From positions 22,030 to 86,029 of the forward strand of contig JANQQL010000018.1 of the NCBI GenBank assembly GCA_028289345.1: DNA of 64,000 nucleotides, given 5' to 3'. Numbering within the stretch: position 1 is the stretch's first letter; the number at the start of each line of letters is the position of its first letter. Below are positions 1-9,071 of the stretch, in pieces. A program made the translations under genes and the position numbers. This DNA comes from Planctomycetota bacterium. GTDB lineage: Bacteria; Planctomycetota; B15-G4; SIAN01. Under the pieces are notes generated by a model, which did not search any database, was not told the origin of the DNA, and saw only the letters and a list, made by a program, of their open reading frames with translations.

Positions 1-532
1 CGTTCGCCGGGGCATCGACCAGGTAGCCGAAGTCCTTGGAAGTCGCAAGCTTCAGGGTTTCGTGACAGTTGAAGCGAACCGAAGGATCCGCATCTTCCAT
101 GCCTTCGAACAGCACCGGAATCACGTCCCAGGAGTTGCGCCCCACCAAACCGGACGCCGCTTCGAAGCGCACCAGGCGGTCGCCGTCGTCCAGTCCATTG
201 CGCAAGGTGCGATAGATGCGGCGCTCGACGTCGGGGAACTTCGGATCCCGAACCTGTGCCAGCACCCAGATCGCATTGCAACGCAGTCGGGCGTTGGGAT
301 CGTCCGCCATTTCCATGACCTGATCCACCGCGAACACGTCATAGGCGACCAGTCGCTTCAAGTGGGAGTACAGCTCCGCGCCGCTGGTGTTGCGGACGTA
401 GTCGCAAACGCGCTCGATCTCGCCCTGGAGGCGGTCATACTCCGGATGATCCTGAAGCGTGGGCGTGGAAGAGCAGGAAACCGTCATCGCGGTTCCCAAC
501 ACCAGAATCCATCGTCCAAGTCCGCTCGTCAT
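1..532 (-). CDS. HEAT-repeat lipoprotein (C-terminus beyond window)
   Basis: The frame opens with ATG at 532 on the minus strand and runs off the left edge, so only about 177 N-terminal residues are visible. A short hydrophobic stretch ends at Cys20 (TVSC, an imperfect lipobox), so export as a lipoprotein is likely. From about residue 75 come helical repeats of 35-40 residues with HEAT spacing, for example DDPNARLRCNAIWVLAQV and DADPSVRFNCHETLKLA. HEAT solenoids usually bind other proteins; the partner is unknown. It lies 101 bp downstream of mnmA on the same strand and may be cotranscribed. Open frames on the opposite strand here are shadows. Confidence 0.7.
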   Translation of the reverse strand, partial: MTSGLGRWILVLGTAMTVSCSSTPTLQDHPEYDRLQGEIERVCDYVRNTSGAELYSHLKRLVAYDVFAVDQVMEMADDPNARLRCNAIWVLAQVRDPKFPDVERRIYRTLRNGLDDGDRLVRFEAASGLVGRNSWDVIPVLFEGMEDADPSVRFNCHETLKLATSKDFGYLVDAPAN

Positions 533-633
533 CACACTGGTCCTCCTCAAAACTCCGTCCGGGGAATCCCCCCGGCGTTGCGGTGAAATGCTTTCAGTCC
601 CTGAATGCCCTATCGGCCTCAGGGCGAGGGCCT

Positions 634-1737
634 CTACACCGGGTTCTTGAGGGAATCAGAAAAAACTTCGAGGCGCGCGATGCGACCGGCGGCGACCACT
701 CGGTCCCGGTGGTAGACAACTCCGATCTGGCCGGGGGACACGGTTTCCCCGGGCGGGTCGAAATCGAGTTCCAGCTGGCCGTCATGGACGACCCGGGCGC
801 GAGCGCCATGGCCCGAGTGGTGTGCGCGAATCTGCACCTCCCCCACGATTTCTTGGCCGGGCTCGAGGGGCTCCACCAACCAATTGACCTCGCGCAGCAG
901 AGCTCGTTGCTGCGGCAAGTCCTCGCGACGACCCACAACCACCCGGTTCGCCGTCGGATCGGTCTCCACGACGAAATAGGGCCCGGCCCCACCGAGCCCG
1001 AGCCCCCGTCGCTGCCCCACCGTGAAGCCGGCCGCCCCAGAATGGCGCCCCAGCACCTCTCCCTCCTTGGTCTCGATCACCCCTTCGCGAAACAGGTCGG
1101 GACGCTTGCGCTTCATCAGGTCCCGGTAGTCGCCAGAGGGCACGAAGCAAATCTCCTGGCTCTCATGCTTGGCATACACCGGGAGTCCCGCTCGGCGCGC
1201 CAGCTCGCGGACCTGCTCCTTGGGCAGGCCACCGACCGGAAACAGAGAACGTCGCAGGGCTTCCGCGCGCACCGTCGCCAGAACATAGGACTGATCTTTG
1301 GCTCGGTCGCGTCCTCGTCGAAGCGCCACGGACTCCCCGTCTTGTTCCACCTGGGCATAGTGACCGGTGGCCACCGCTTCGGCACCCATGGCCTTGGCGA
1401 AACGAAACAGCTCGCCGAACTTCAGATCGCGATTGCATTGCACGCAGGGATTCGGTGTTTCCCCCCGCGCATAGGCATCGACGAAGCGGTCAATGATGGA
1501 CTCGAATCCTCGGGAGTGATCCAGCGAGTAAAAGGCGATGCCGAGCATGCCCGCGACTTCCTCGGCGTCGCAGGCGTCGAAGACGCTGCAGCATCCTTTG
1601 GGCGATGCGGTTTCCGAGGCCGGCGCCGCCACTCCGTTGCGTAGAAACACGCCGAGGACGTCGTGACCGGCCTCCTTCAGCAGGAGCGCCGCCACGGAAG
1701 AGTCCACTCCCCCGGACATTGCCACGATGACGCGCAT
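634..1737 (-). CDS. mnmA: tRNA-specific 2-thiouridylase MnmA
   Basis: A 367-residue protein of the usual length. It adenylates C2 of the wobble uridine of tRNA-Lys, -Glu and -Gln and replaces the oxygen with sulfur. The ATP-binding PP-loop SGGVDSS is at residues 8-14. Both cysteines used in sulfur transfer are present: Cys98 in PNPCVQC and Cys196 in EICFVPSGDYR. The family motif VATGHYAQ lies around 121-128. The start is ATG at 1737 behind GAGAGGGG. A second tRNA thiolation enzyme, ThiI, is encoded at 39 kb. Confidence 0.95.
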   Translation of the reverse strand: MRVIVAMSGGVDSSVAALLLKEAGHDVLGVFLRNGVAAPASETASPKGCCSVFDACDAEEVAGMLGIAFYSLDHSRGFESIIDRFVDAYARGETPNPCVQCNRDLKFGELFRFAKAMGAEAVATGHYAQVEQDGESVALRRGRDRAKDQSYVLATVRAEALRRSLFPVGGLPKEQVRELARRAGLPVYAKHESQEICFVPSGDYRDLMKRKRPDLFREGVIETKEGEVLGRHSGAAGFTVGQRRGLGLGGAGPYFVVETDPTANRVVVGRREDLPQQRALLREVNWLVEPLEPGQEIVGEVQIRAHHSGHGARARVVHDGQLELDFDPPGETVSPGQIGVVYHRDRVVAAGRIARLEVFSDSLKNPV

Positions 1738-2079
1738 GATCCCCTCTCACGGTTTCCGCCGCGTTCTCTGTGCTGCTCCGCGCCGCGGAAAGCCCGACAT
1801 CCTATCGATTCGCGCTCCGGGCCTGGCGGCCTGCCGAGATCCGCGAGAACCAGTCCACCAGCCCCGAGGTCCCTGGTCACGAATGGCGTGGGCCCGGCGG
1901 CTCGGGGACTTCGGCCCGTCGTTGCGGCGCCGCGCCCGGCCCCCGGCCAGTGGTTTCGACGGTTTTGCTGAGAAAACCCGCGCCAGCGGCGATAATGGTC
2001 GGTCTTTGCCCGAGGCGTCATCCGCCTTCTGTTCTGGACGAGAGCCCCCGACCACGCTCTCGCTGACAAGGACCCTTCC
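1738..2079. other. Divergent intergenic region between mnmA and yajC
   Basis: 342 bp of GC-rich sequence between two divergent genes; it should hold the promoters for both. The only candidate I can point to is the yajC-side promoter listed separately. The short open frames crossing it show no family motif and overlap both genes, so I treat them as chance frames. Confidence 0.5.
1968..1996 (+). promoter_or_regulatory. Candidate sigma70-type promoter for yajC
   Basis: CTGAGA (4 of 6 matches to TTGACA) at 1968-1973 and GATAAT (5 of 6 matches to TATAAT) at 1991-1996 are separated by 17 bp. They lie about 85 bp upstream of the yajC start, in a locally AT-richer stretch. Read by eye only. Confidence 0.35.
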
Positions 2080-2460
2080 ATGAAGACCTACCTGGCCATC
2101 GCCACGGCCCTGCAAGAAGCTCCCGCCGACGCCGCGCCCGCCGAGTCCCCCGGGCCGAACATGATTTTCATGCTGTCCATCGTCTTTTTGATCTTCTACT
2201 TCCTGGCATGGCGCCCCCAGGCCAAAGAGCGAAAGCGTCGGGAAGAAATGTTGGGATCCCTCAAAGTCGGGGACAAGGTGATGACCACCTCCGGCATTTT
2301 CGGCGTCGTGGCCAATCTCAAGGAACACGAGGTCGTTCTCAAGGTCGACGAGAAGAACAACGTGAAGATGCGCTTCAGCCGGCAGACCGTGCAGTCCATC
2401 CTGCGCGACGAATCGGCCGCGGACCAACCGCCTGAAAAGGCCAAAGCGGCCTCCGCCTGA
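2080..2460 (+). CDS. yajC: Sec translocase accessory subunit YajC
   Basis: A 126-residue single-span inner-membrane protein. YajC associates with SecDF and the SecYEG translocon. Residues about 28-44 form the membrane segment (MIFMLSIVFLIFYFLAW), followed directly by the family signature RPQAKERKRR. The cytoplasmic domain contains LKVGDKVMTTSGIFGVV, also typical. A Pro/Ala-rich N-terminal extension of about 25 residues precedes the span. AAGGA lies 8 bp before the ATG. secD and secF often follow yajC but are absent here; yraN follows instead. Confidence 0.93.
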   Translation: MKTYLAIATALQEAPADAAPAESPGPNMIFMLSIVFLIFYFLAWRPQAKERKRREEMLGSLKVGDKVMTTSGIFGVVANLKEHEVVLKVDEKNNVKMRFSRQTVQSILRDESAADQPPEKAKAASA

Positions 2461-2537
2461 GTCCCGGCACCCCCCCGCACTCCACCGACTCGCTGGAAAG
2501 CACGTCACCTCGACCGACGCGCAACGTCTGTCGGCGC

Positions 2538-2918
2538 ATGGACCGACAAACGCGAGGAAGGTGGGCGGAAGAAGCGGCGGCTCGAGAACTTCAGCGTCGC
2601 GGCTTCGAGATTTTGGAACGCAACGTGTTCTTGCAGCGGGGCGAACTGGACATCGTGGCCCGCCGCGACCATCGACTTTGGTTCGTCGAGACCAAGTGCC
2701 GCAGCCGCATCGATCGTGGCGCTCCCCATCGAGCCATCGACCGGCGAAAAAGAGCGGCTCTCTTTGCCGCAGCCCGGGAGTATCTTGTGAGAAAGGATTT
2801 CCGAGGTGAGTACGGTTTCCTGGCTGCGTCGGTGATTCCTGCGCCCCGCGACGGACGCCCTTGCGTCGAGCTCTGCTTCTTGCCGATCTCTCCCTCGGAT
2901 GGCTGCCTGGAGTTGTGA
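2538..2918 (+). CDS. YraN/UPF0102 family predicted endonuclease-like protein
   Basis: 126 residues, the normal family size. It shows the conserved core of the restriction-endonuclease-like fold: G-x-x-x-E-x-x-A-A near the start (GRWAEEAAARELQRRGF), then GELDIVARRD and FVETKCRS, which supply the E-D-ExK type catalytic residues. The biological role of YraN proteins is poorly defined; links to Holliday junctions and DNA uptake have been proposed. It lies 77 bp after yajC and 22 bp before the sugar transferase, probably in one transcript. Confidence 0.88.
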   Translation: MDRQTRGRWAEEAAARELQRRGFEILERNVFLQRGELDIVARRDHRLWFVETKCRSRIDRGAPHRAIDRRKRAALFAAAREYLVRKDFRGEYGFLAASVIPAPRDGRPCVELCFLPISPSDGCLEL

Positions 2919-2940
2919 CCCCGGGTAGCGATCCCCATGG

Positions 2941-4425
2941 ATGAACCGGGCCACGCCCCTCTCCTCGGGACACCTCATGCTCTTCGGCCGGTCGTTAACG
3001 CCTTCTTCTCGACGCACGATGCTGGTCCTCGGCGAAGCCGTGGTCTTGTGGTTGCTGTGTATTCCGATCACGAGCTACGACCAGTTCGTCAAGCTCGTCA
3101 CCCATGGCACCGACTTCCTCGACTTGAACTGGAAGCTCATCCTGGTGCGCAGCGCGCTGATCCCCTTGGCCTGCCAGGTGACCTATTCGTTCCACGACCT
3201 TTATGACTTCCGCATCACCTCCAACCGAAACCAGACCAGCATCCGATTGCTGCAGTCCATCTTCTACGCGGGGATCTTGCTGGCCGTTTCCAACTACGGA
3301 CTGCACACCCTCACCGGGCTGACCGGCGACTATCGCTTCGGACGCTGCGCTCCCAACCCGTGGTCGGCTCTGGCCGCACTGGTGGTGACGTTCCCGGTGT
3401 CGTACTCCTACCGACTGTTCTTTCATTGGATGTTTGCCCGCTGGCAGTTCCGCGACCGGGTGCTGCTACTCGGCAACGGGGCCATGGCGCGCACCCTGGA
3501 GGACGAACTCCAACTGTTGAGCGACCCGGGCCACGAAATCGTCGGCTACGTGGGCAACGGCTCGGACGGAGAAGACGCGGCGACGTTGGAAGCCCACGAA
3601 CTCGGCTCGATGGACCAGCTTGCCGAAGTCGCCCGCCAACACCGCATCAACTTGGTCGCGGTGGCCATGGCAGAGCGCCGCGGGCATCTGCCAACCCTGG
3701 AGCTCCTCAACTGTCGGCTGGCCGGGATCCGTGTGGAAGAAGGGGAACAACTCTACGAGCGACTCACGGGCAAGATTGCCCTGCAGCGCTTACGCCCCAG
3801 CTACCTGATTTTCTCCGAAGGCTTCCAGCGATCGAAAACGGTGTTCGCCATCAAGCGCATCATGGACATCCTGCTGTCCATCGTCGGCTTGATTCTGCTG
3901 TTCCCGCTGTGTTTCGTGGTGGCGGTGGCGATCAAGATCGACTCCCGCGGACCGATCTTCTACGGCCAGTCGCGGGTCGGCAAAGAAGGCCGAGTCTTCA
4001 CCGCCTACAAGTTCCGCTCCATGACCGCGGACGCCGAAAAAGGATCGGGTCCCCAGTGGGCCGCCCAGAACGACTCGCGCATCACCCGCGTCGGCGGTCT
4101 GCTCCGTCGCACCCGCATCGACGAGATCCCTCAGATGTGGAACGTGCTGAAGAACGAGATGTCGTTCGTGGGACCCCGTCCGGAACGACCGTTCTTCGTC
4201 GACGAGCTACGCAAAGAGATTCCGTACTACATGGAACGGCTTCTGGTGAAGCCCGGGATCACCGGCTGGGCACAGATCAACTACCAGTACGGGAACACCA
4301 TCGACGACGCTCTCACCAAGCTTCAGTACGACCTGTACTACATCAAGAACCTGTCGATCTACCTGGATCTGGTGACCTTGCTCGGCACCATCAAGGTCGT
4401 GGTCCTGCGCCGCGGCGCCGTTTGA
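2941..4425 (+). CDS. Polyprenyl glycosylphosphotransferase (exopolysaccharide initiation)
   Basis: A 494-residue membrane enzyme that moves a sugar-1-phosphate from a nucleotide sugar to undecaprenyl phosphate, the first step of exopolysaccharide assembly. The N-terminal third has several membrane segments. A Rossmann-like part follows (DRVLLLGNGAMA, near 175). The C-terminal catalytic half starts with a membrane hairpin and carries YKFRSM, RIDEIPQMWNVL, MSFVGPRPERP, KPGITGWAQI and KLQYDLYYIKN. This layout matches the EpsB-type subfamily often found with PEP-CTERM systems. No other polysaccharide gene adjoins it, and a formate dehydrogenase follows. The ATG at 2941 was chosen; an ATG at 2977 is also possible. 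Confidence 0.9.
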   Translation: MNRATPLSSGHLMLFGRSLTPSSRRTMLVLGEAVVLWLLCIPITSYDQFVKLVTHGTDFLDLNWKLILVRSALIPLACQVTYSFHDLYDFRITSNRNQTSIRLLQSIFYAGILLAVSNYGLHTLTGLTGDYRFGRCAPNPWSALAALVVTFPVSYSYRLFFHWMFARWQFRDRVLLLGNGAMARTLEDELQLLSDPGHEIVGYVGNGSDGEDAATLEAHELGSMDQLAEVARQHRINLVAVAMAERRGHLPTLELLNCRLAGIRVEEGEQLYERLTGKIALQRLRPSYLIFSEGFQRSKTVFAIKRIMDILLSIVGLILLFPLCFVVAVAIKIDSRGPIFYGQSRVGKEGRVFTAYKFRSMTADAEKGSGPQWAAQNDSRITRVGGLLRRTRIDEIPQMWNVLKNEMSFVGPRPERPFFVDELRKEIPYYMERLLVKPGITGWAQINYQYGNTIDDALTKLQYDLYYIKNLSIYLDLVTLLGTIKVVVLRRGAV

Positions 4426-4599
4426 TCCGGAGGTTCCGGGGAACGATTCGGCGGGTCGCGATTGCCCTGGCCGTCGAGGGTGTCCACGGAGCGCGGCCTC
4501 GGCGAAATTCCCCGGATCCACTGGTTCCCCCTTCCGTCGTGCGTATTCTGGGCAGAACCACTCCGAGGACCATTCCCGGACCGTGAACAGGATTCTGCT

Positions 4600-6210
4600 T
4601 TGACTCACCCCATCCGCTCCTCGATTCCGGACGAACTGCAGAAGGCCGGCGGAAAACTGGAAGGCGTCGCGCGAGAAATCGCGCAGCGCACCGGCATCCC
4701 CGAGGCCCACATCTATGGCGTGGGCTCGTTCTTTCACCTACTGGATCGGCCTCACCAGAAGGTCCGGGTTTGCACCGGTCTTTCCTGTCGCCTGGCTGGC
4801 GCCGACGAAGTGCTCAAGGCTGCGAGTGAAGCCGGCCTGCCGGTCGAAAGCTGTTCGTGCTTGGCTGGCTGCGATGTTCCGCCGGCGGTGCTTCGCGAAC
4901 GCCGGGTGTTGCCTGCCGTTCAGGTCGAGGACGTGAAGCGTGCCGGCGGCGATTGGCAACGGCTGCGCTCGTCGAGTCCTTTGGTCGCGGCCCCGCATCG
5001 CAAGGACGAACACTGGAGCGGTTCGATCGGCCCCGAGAACGCGGACCCCTCGCAACTGGTCTTCGACCTTCGCGGCAAGCCGAACTTTACCGGCGAGGCG
5101 TATCGCAAAGCCGCCGAGATGGGGCCCGAAGCTTTCTTCCAGCAACTCGAAGACTCGGGGCTGCAAGGTCGCGGGGGCGCGGGATTCCCGGCCCACATCA
5201 AATGGAAGGGCGTCTTCCAACAGCAGGAAACCACTCGCTACGTGGTGTTGAACGCGGACGAGGGCGAGCCGGGGACTTTCAAGGATCGCGAGGTGATGCT
5301 GCGGCGTCCCGATCTGGTTCTGGAAGGACTCGCCATTGCCGCCCGCATGGTCGGCGCCAAGGAAGTGTTTCTGTATCTGCGTGGCGAGTTCGAAGTGCCG
5401 TGGGCCACCATGGAATCCGCCCTGCGGCGCTTCGTCGACGCCGGAACCTTCGGGGACATTCAATTCCACTTCCATGCCGGACACGGAGCCTACATCTGCG
5501 GAGAGGAGACCGCGCTCCTCGAAGCCTTGGAAGGCAAGCGCGGGATGCCCCGCTTGAAGCCACCATTCCCGGTGGAGGTTGGTCTGTGGGGCAAGCCGAC
5601 GTTGATCCACAATGTCGAGACCATTGCCTGCATTCCCCCCATCGTGCAACGCGGCGGCTCATGGTTCCGCGAGCTGGGCAAGACCGAGCCGGGCACCAAG
5701 CTGTACTGCATCAGCGGTCACGTGCAGCGTCCGGGCACCTACGAGCTTCCTCTCGGCATCGATCTTGACGAGTTGGTCGAGGCGGCCGGCGGGTATCTGG
5801 GCACGCTCAAGGCTTTCAGTCCCGGAGGCGCCAGCTCCGGATTCCTGCCGGCTTCGGAACGGAACCGCCCGCTTTCGTTCCAAGCGTTGGGTGAAGTCGG
5901 TTCGATGCTCGGCTCGGCGGGAGTGGTGGTATTGAACGAAACCGTGGATATGAAGTGGGCGGTGATGCAGCAGCTCGAATTCTTCGAAGCGGAGAGCTGC
6001 GGTCAGTGCGCCCCTTGCCGAATCGGGACCTACTATCTGCGAGACTCACTCGACAAACACATGGCGTCTCAGCCGAGGACCGAGTCCCTGCGCCACGTGG
6101 CGGACACGGCCTGGCAAATGAACGAAGGTTCCATCTGCGGCTTGGGTCAAGCCGCCCCCCTGCCTCTCACCACCGCATTGCGCCACTTTCCCGAGGATTT
6201 CGAACGATGA
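4600..6210 (+). CDS. NAD-dependent formate dehydrogenase, NuoE-NuoF fusion subunit
   Basis: A 536-residue flavoprotein that should take electrons from the formate dehydrogenase alpha subunit and reduce NAD+ in the cytoplasm. The N-terminal NuoE-like domain has the [2Fe-2S] ligands Cys58, Cys63 (CTGLSC), Cys87 and Cys91 (CLAGC). The NuoF-like part has the FMN/NADH motifs GRGGAGFP, NADEGEPGTFKDR and GAYICGEETALLEALEGK. It ends with the [4Fe-4S] motif ESCGQCAPCR plus a later Cys (GSICGLGQ). I chose TTG at 4600 because AGGA lies 7 bp upstream; the reading frame is open further upstream, but the extension looks non-coding. Its stop overlaps the next ATG (ATGA), so the two subunits are translationally coupled. 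FdsG and FdsB are separate proteins in many bacteria but fused here. Confidence 0.9.
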   Translation: MTHPIRSSIPDELQKAGGKLEGVAREIAQRTGIPEAHIYGVGSFFHLLDRPHQKVRVCTGLSCRLAGADEVLKAASEAGLPVESCSCLAGCDVPPAVLRERRVLPAVQVEDVKRAGGDWQRLRSSSPLVAAPHRKDEHWSGSIGPENADPSQLVFDLRGKPNFTGEAYRKAAEMGPEAFFQQLEDSGLQGRGGAGFPAHIKWKGVFQQQETTRYVVLNADEGEPGTFKDREVMLRRPDLVLEGLAIAARMVGAKEVFLYLRGEFEVPWATMESALRRFVDAGTFGDIQFHFHAGHGAYICGEETALLEALEGKRGMPRLKPPFPVEVGLWGKPTLIHNVETIACIPPIVQRGGSWFRELGKTEPGTKLYCISGHVQRPGTYELPLGIDLDELVEAAGGYLGTLKAFSPGGASSGFLPASERNRPLSFQALGEVGSMLGSAGVVVLNETVDMKWAVMQQLEFFEAESCGQCAPCRIGTYYLRDSLDKHMASQPRTESLRHVADTAWQMNEGSICGLGQAAPLPLTTALRHFPEDFER

Positions 6211-9026
6211 CCGATCGATCGATCACGGTGAACGGCCACCCATGGCAAGCCCAAGAGGGCGAGACCATTCTCGAGGTGGCGGCTCGCCACGGCGTCGAGA
6301 TTCCGACTCTGTGTCACGACCCGCGCTTGAAACCAGCCGGCGCCTGTCGAACCTGCCTGGTGGAGATCGACGGCTGGCGACGATTGGCGCCGGCCTGTGC
6401 CACTCCGGTCACGGAAGGGATGTCCATCGTCACCGAAAACGAGCGCATCGATCGACATCGAAAGACGTTGCTCGCGCTGTACATGACCGACCATCCGCAA
6501 AGCCGCGAAGAGTCGGAACGCGGCGCTCCGGACCAGCTGTTCGACATGGTCGCACGCTACCAAGCACCCTCCGACTGGGGGGTGCTCGAGAACAAACGCC
6601 AGGGCCGACCCGACGACCGCAACCCCTACATTCAATTCAACCCCGAAGCCTGCATCCTGTGCGCCCGCTGCACCCGTTACTGCGACGAAGTGGAAAGCGT
6701 CAGCGCGATCACTTTGGCGCAGCGCGGATCCGAGACCACCATCGCCACGGTGGACGCGGAATCGTTGCTGGACACGACTTGTGAGATGTGTGGCGGCTGC
6801 ATCGACGTGTGCCCCACCGGAGCCATGGCCGAGAAGATCCCGCTGGTGCGAGGGGACAAACCGGAACGGGAGTTGGAGAAGGTTCGTACCACCTGCAACT
6901 ACTGCGGCGTGGGTTGCCAGATGGACTTGAACGTCGATCCTGACGCCCGGGAAGGGCAGGGAAAGGTGGTCAAGGTCACTTCCCCGCCGGTGGGCACCAC
7001 CACCAACGACGGCAACCTGTGCGTCAAGGGACGCTTCGCCTACGACTTCATCGATCACCCGGACCGACTGACCCAGCCCCTGGTGCGTGGAGAGGACGGA
7101 GAACTCCACCCCACAACCTGGGACGATGCGTTGGCGAAGGCCGCCACCGGGTTGCGCGGCGTCACCGAACGCCATGGTCCCGACGCCCTGGGCTTCGTGA
7201 GTTCCTCGCGCTGCACCATGGAAGAAAACTTCCTGATGCAAAAACTGTCGCGGGCGGTGTTCCATACAAACAACGTGCATCAGTGTGCCGCGACGTGACA
7301 CGCCCCCACTGTGGCCGGTCTGGTCACCACCTTTGGCGCCGGAGCCATGACCAACTCCATCGGCGAGATCCGTGACGCCGACTTCCTGTTCGTCATCGGC
7401 AGCAACACCTCCGAAGCCCACCCCATCATCGCGATGGAAATGAAGCGCGCCGTCCACCGCGGCGCCACCATGGTGGTCGCGGATCCACGAGCGGTGTGGA
7501 TGACCACCCTCGCCCAAAAACACCTGCAGCTCCGACCGGGCACCGACGTATGGCTGTTGAACGCCATGGCCCACGTGATCATTGAAGAGGGCCTGGTCGA
7601 CGAAGCGTTCATTCGAGAACACACGGAGAACTTCGAAGCCGTTCGCGAAGCCGTGCGCAAGTACACCCCGGAAGAAGCAGAGAAAGTCACCGACATCTCC
7701 GCAGAAGACATTCGCTGGGTGGCACATCGCTACGCAACCACCGAGAGGGCCGGCATCTATTACACTCTGGGAATCACCGAGCATTCCCATGGCACCGACA
7801 ACGTCTACTGCCTGGCCAACCTGGTATTGATGACTGGGCACCTTGGCAAGCGGTCTGCTGGCATGAATCCCCTGCGCGGCCAGAACAACGTCCAAGGAGC
7901 CAACGACGCCGGCGCCACCCCGATCTTCTTGCCCGGCTATCAGCGTGTCGACGATGAAGAAGTGCGCCGCAAGTACGAGGAATCCTGGGGCGTGGCGCTG
8001 CCGCCCGAGCCCGGGATGAACCTGAACGTCATGATGAAGGCCGTCGGTAAGTCGATCCGCGGCATGTACGTCATGGGCGAAGACATCCTCTTGTCCGAAC
8101 CCAACGTGAGCAAGCTCGAAGAGGGCATGAACAACGTCGACTTCCTGGTCATCCAGGAACCGTTCCTGAACGAGACGGCGCGCTACGCAGACGTGGTGTT
8201 CCCATCGGCGGTGTTTGCCGAAAAAGACGGGACCTTCACCAACTCGGAGCGGCGGGTTCAACTGGTTCGCAAGGCGGTGGAGCCGCCAGGAGAAGCGCGC
8301 GCCGACTGGGAGATTTTGGTGTCCCTCGCGAATGCGTGCGGCGCCTCATGGGATTACCCGAACTCCGCCAGCGTGTACGACGAACTCGCCAAGGACGCCC
8401 CGCGTTTCGCCGGCATCAGCCATGAACGCATCGAAGAGTCGGCCGAGGGGCCCAAGTCGGGATTGCAGTGGCCGTGTCCCGACCCGAATCATTCAGGGAC
8501 CGAGTTCCTCCACGAAGGTGGCGTGCTGCGCGGCAAGGGGCTGTTCTCCGCCGTGGAGTATCGGCCATCCGAAGAGCTCCCCGACCAGGAGTACGCCCTG
8601 TTGCTCTCGACCGGGCGCACGCTCTATCACTACAACGCCGCCACCCAAACCCGCCGCGAAAGTGGGCTCGTAGCGAAGCAGTCCGACCCCTTCGTGGAGA
8701 TCCACCCCAAGGACGCCGGCAAACGCGGCATCGCCAGCGGGGACTTGGTCGAGGTCTGCACTCGCCGCGGCAAGGTCCACGCCCGCGCCATCCTGTCCCG
8801 ACAAGTGCGTCGCGGCTGCCTGTGGATGCCGCTCCACTTCCACGAAGCGCGCGCCAACCTGCTCACCAACGACGCTGGCGACCCGATCACCCAGACCGCG
8901 GAGTACAAAGTCTGCGCGGCGGAGGTGCGTTCCGTGGAAAAGGACGGAGCCGAGCAACGGTACCCAGGCAGCTACTATGCGATGAACGGGCCGGGACCGG
9001 GCGCGGGTGGAGAGCGCCGGTCCTGA
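6207..9026 (+). CDS. fdhF: NAD-dependent formate dehydrogenase alpha subunit, selenocysteine-containing
   Basis: A 939-residue Mo/W-bis-MGD enzyme that oxidises formate to CO2 (or runs in reverse), read through an in-frame TGA at 7296-7298 as selenocysteine 364. The reading frame, codon use and family similarity continue unbroken: before the TGA NNVHQCAAT, after it HAPTVAGL and GAGAMTNSIGEIRDADF. The UGA sits where homologues have the catalytic Cys or Sec. Domain order: [2Fe-2S] ferredoxin (Cys36, 47, 50, 64), two [4Fe-4S] motifs (CILCARCTRYC; CEMCGGCIDVCP), the molybdopterin-domain cluster (CNYCGVGC...GNLCVKG), the catalytic domain, and a C-terminal MGD-binding domain (STGRTLYHYN). Oddly, DHPQ near 94 keeps the His of the NuoG-type His/Cys3 cluster, but the three Cys that should follow are missing. 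An automatic caller will split this gene in two. Confidence 0.93.
7311..7327 (+). promoter_or_regulatory. Bacterial SECIS hairpin for UGA recoding
   Basis: GUGGCC at 7311-7316 pairs with GGUCAC at 7322-7327 (six pairs, one G-U) around the five-base loop GGUCU. The loop starts 18 nt after the UGA. From memory, the E. coli fdhF element also has a GGUCU loop 18 nt after its UGA. In bacteria this hairpin, inside the coding region, recruits SelB with selenocysteinyl-tRNA. The same bases also encode the conserved TVAGLVTT. Confidence 0.85.
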
Positions 9027-9071
9027 GCGGTTCGCGTGCCGCCAAGAACGACGGTGTCGCGTCGGGCCCCT

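Noticed and set aside
62..586. Plus-strand 174-codon frame
   Set aside because: Shadow of the minus-strand HEAT lipoprotein, which has a signal peptide and repeat pattern; this frame has neither.
7296..7298. TGA splitting the formate dehydrogenase into two genes or a pseudogene
   Set aside because: The frame and family motifs continue directly, the codon falls on the catalytic site, a GGUCU-loop hairpin follows, and tRNA-Sec is present.
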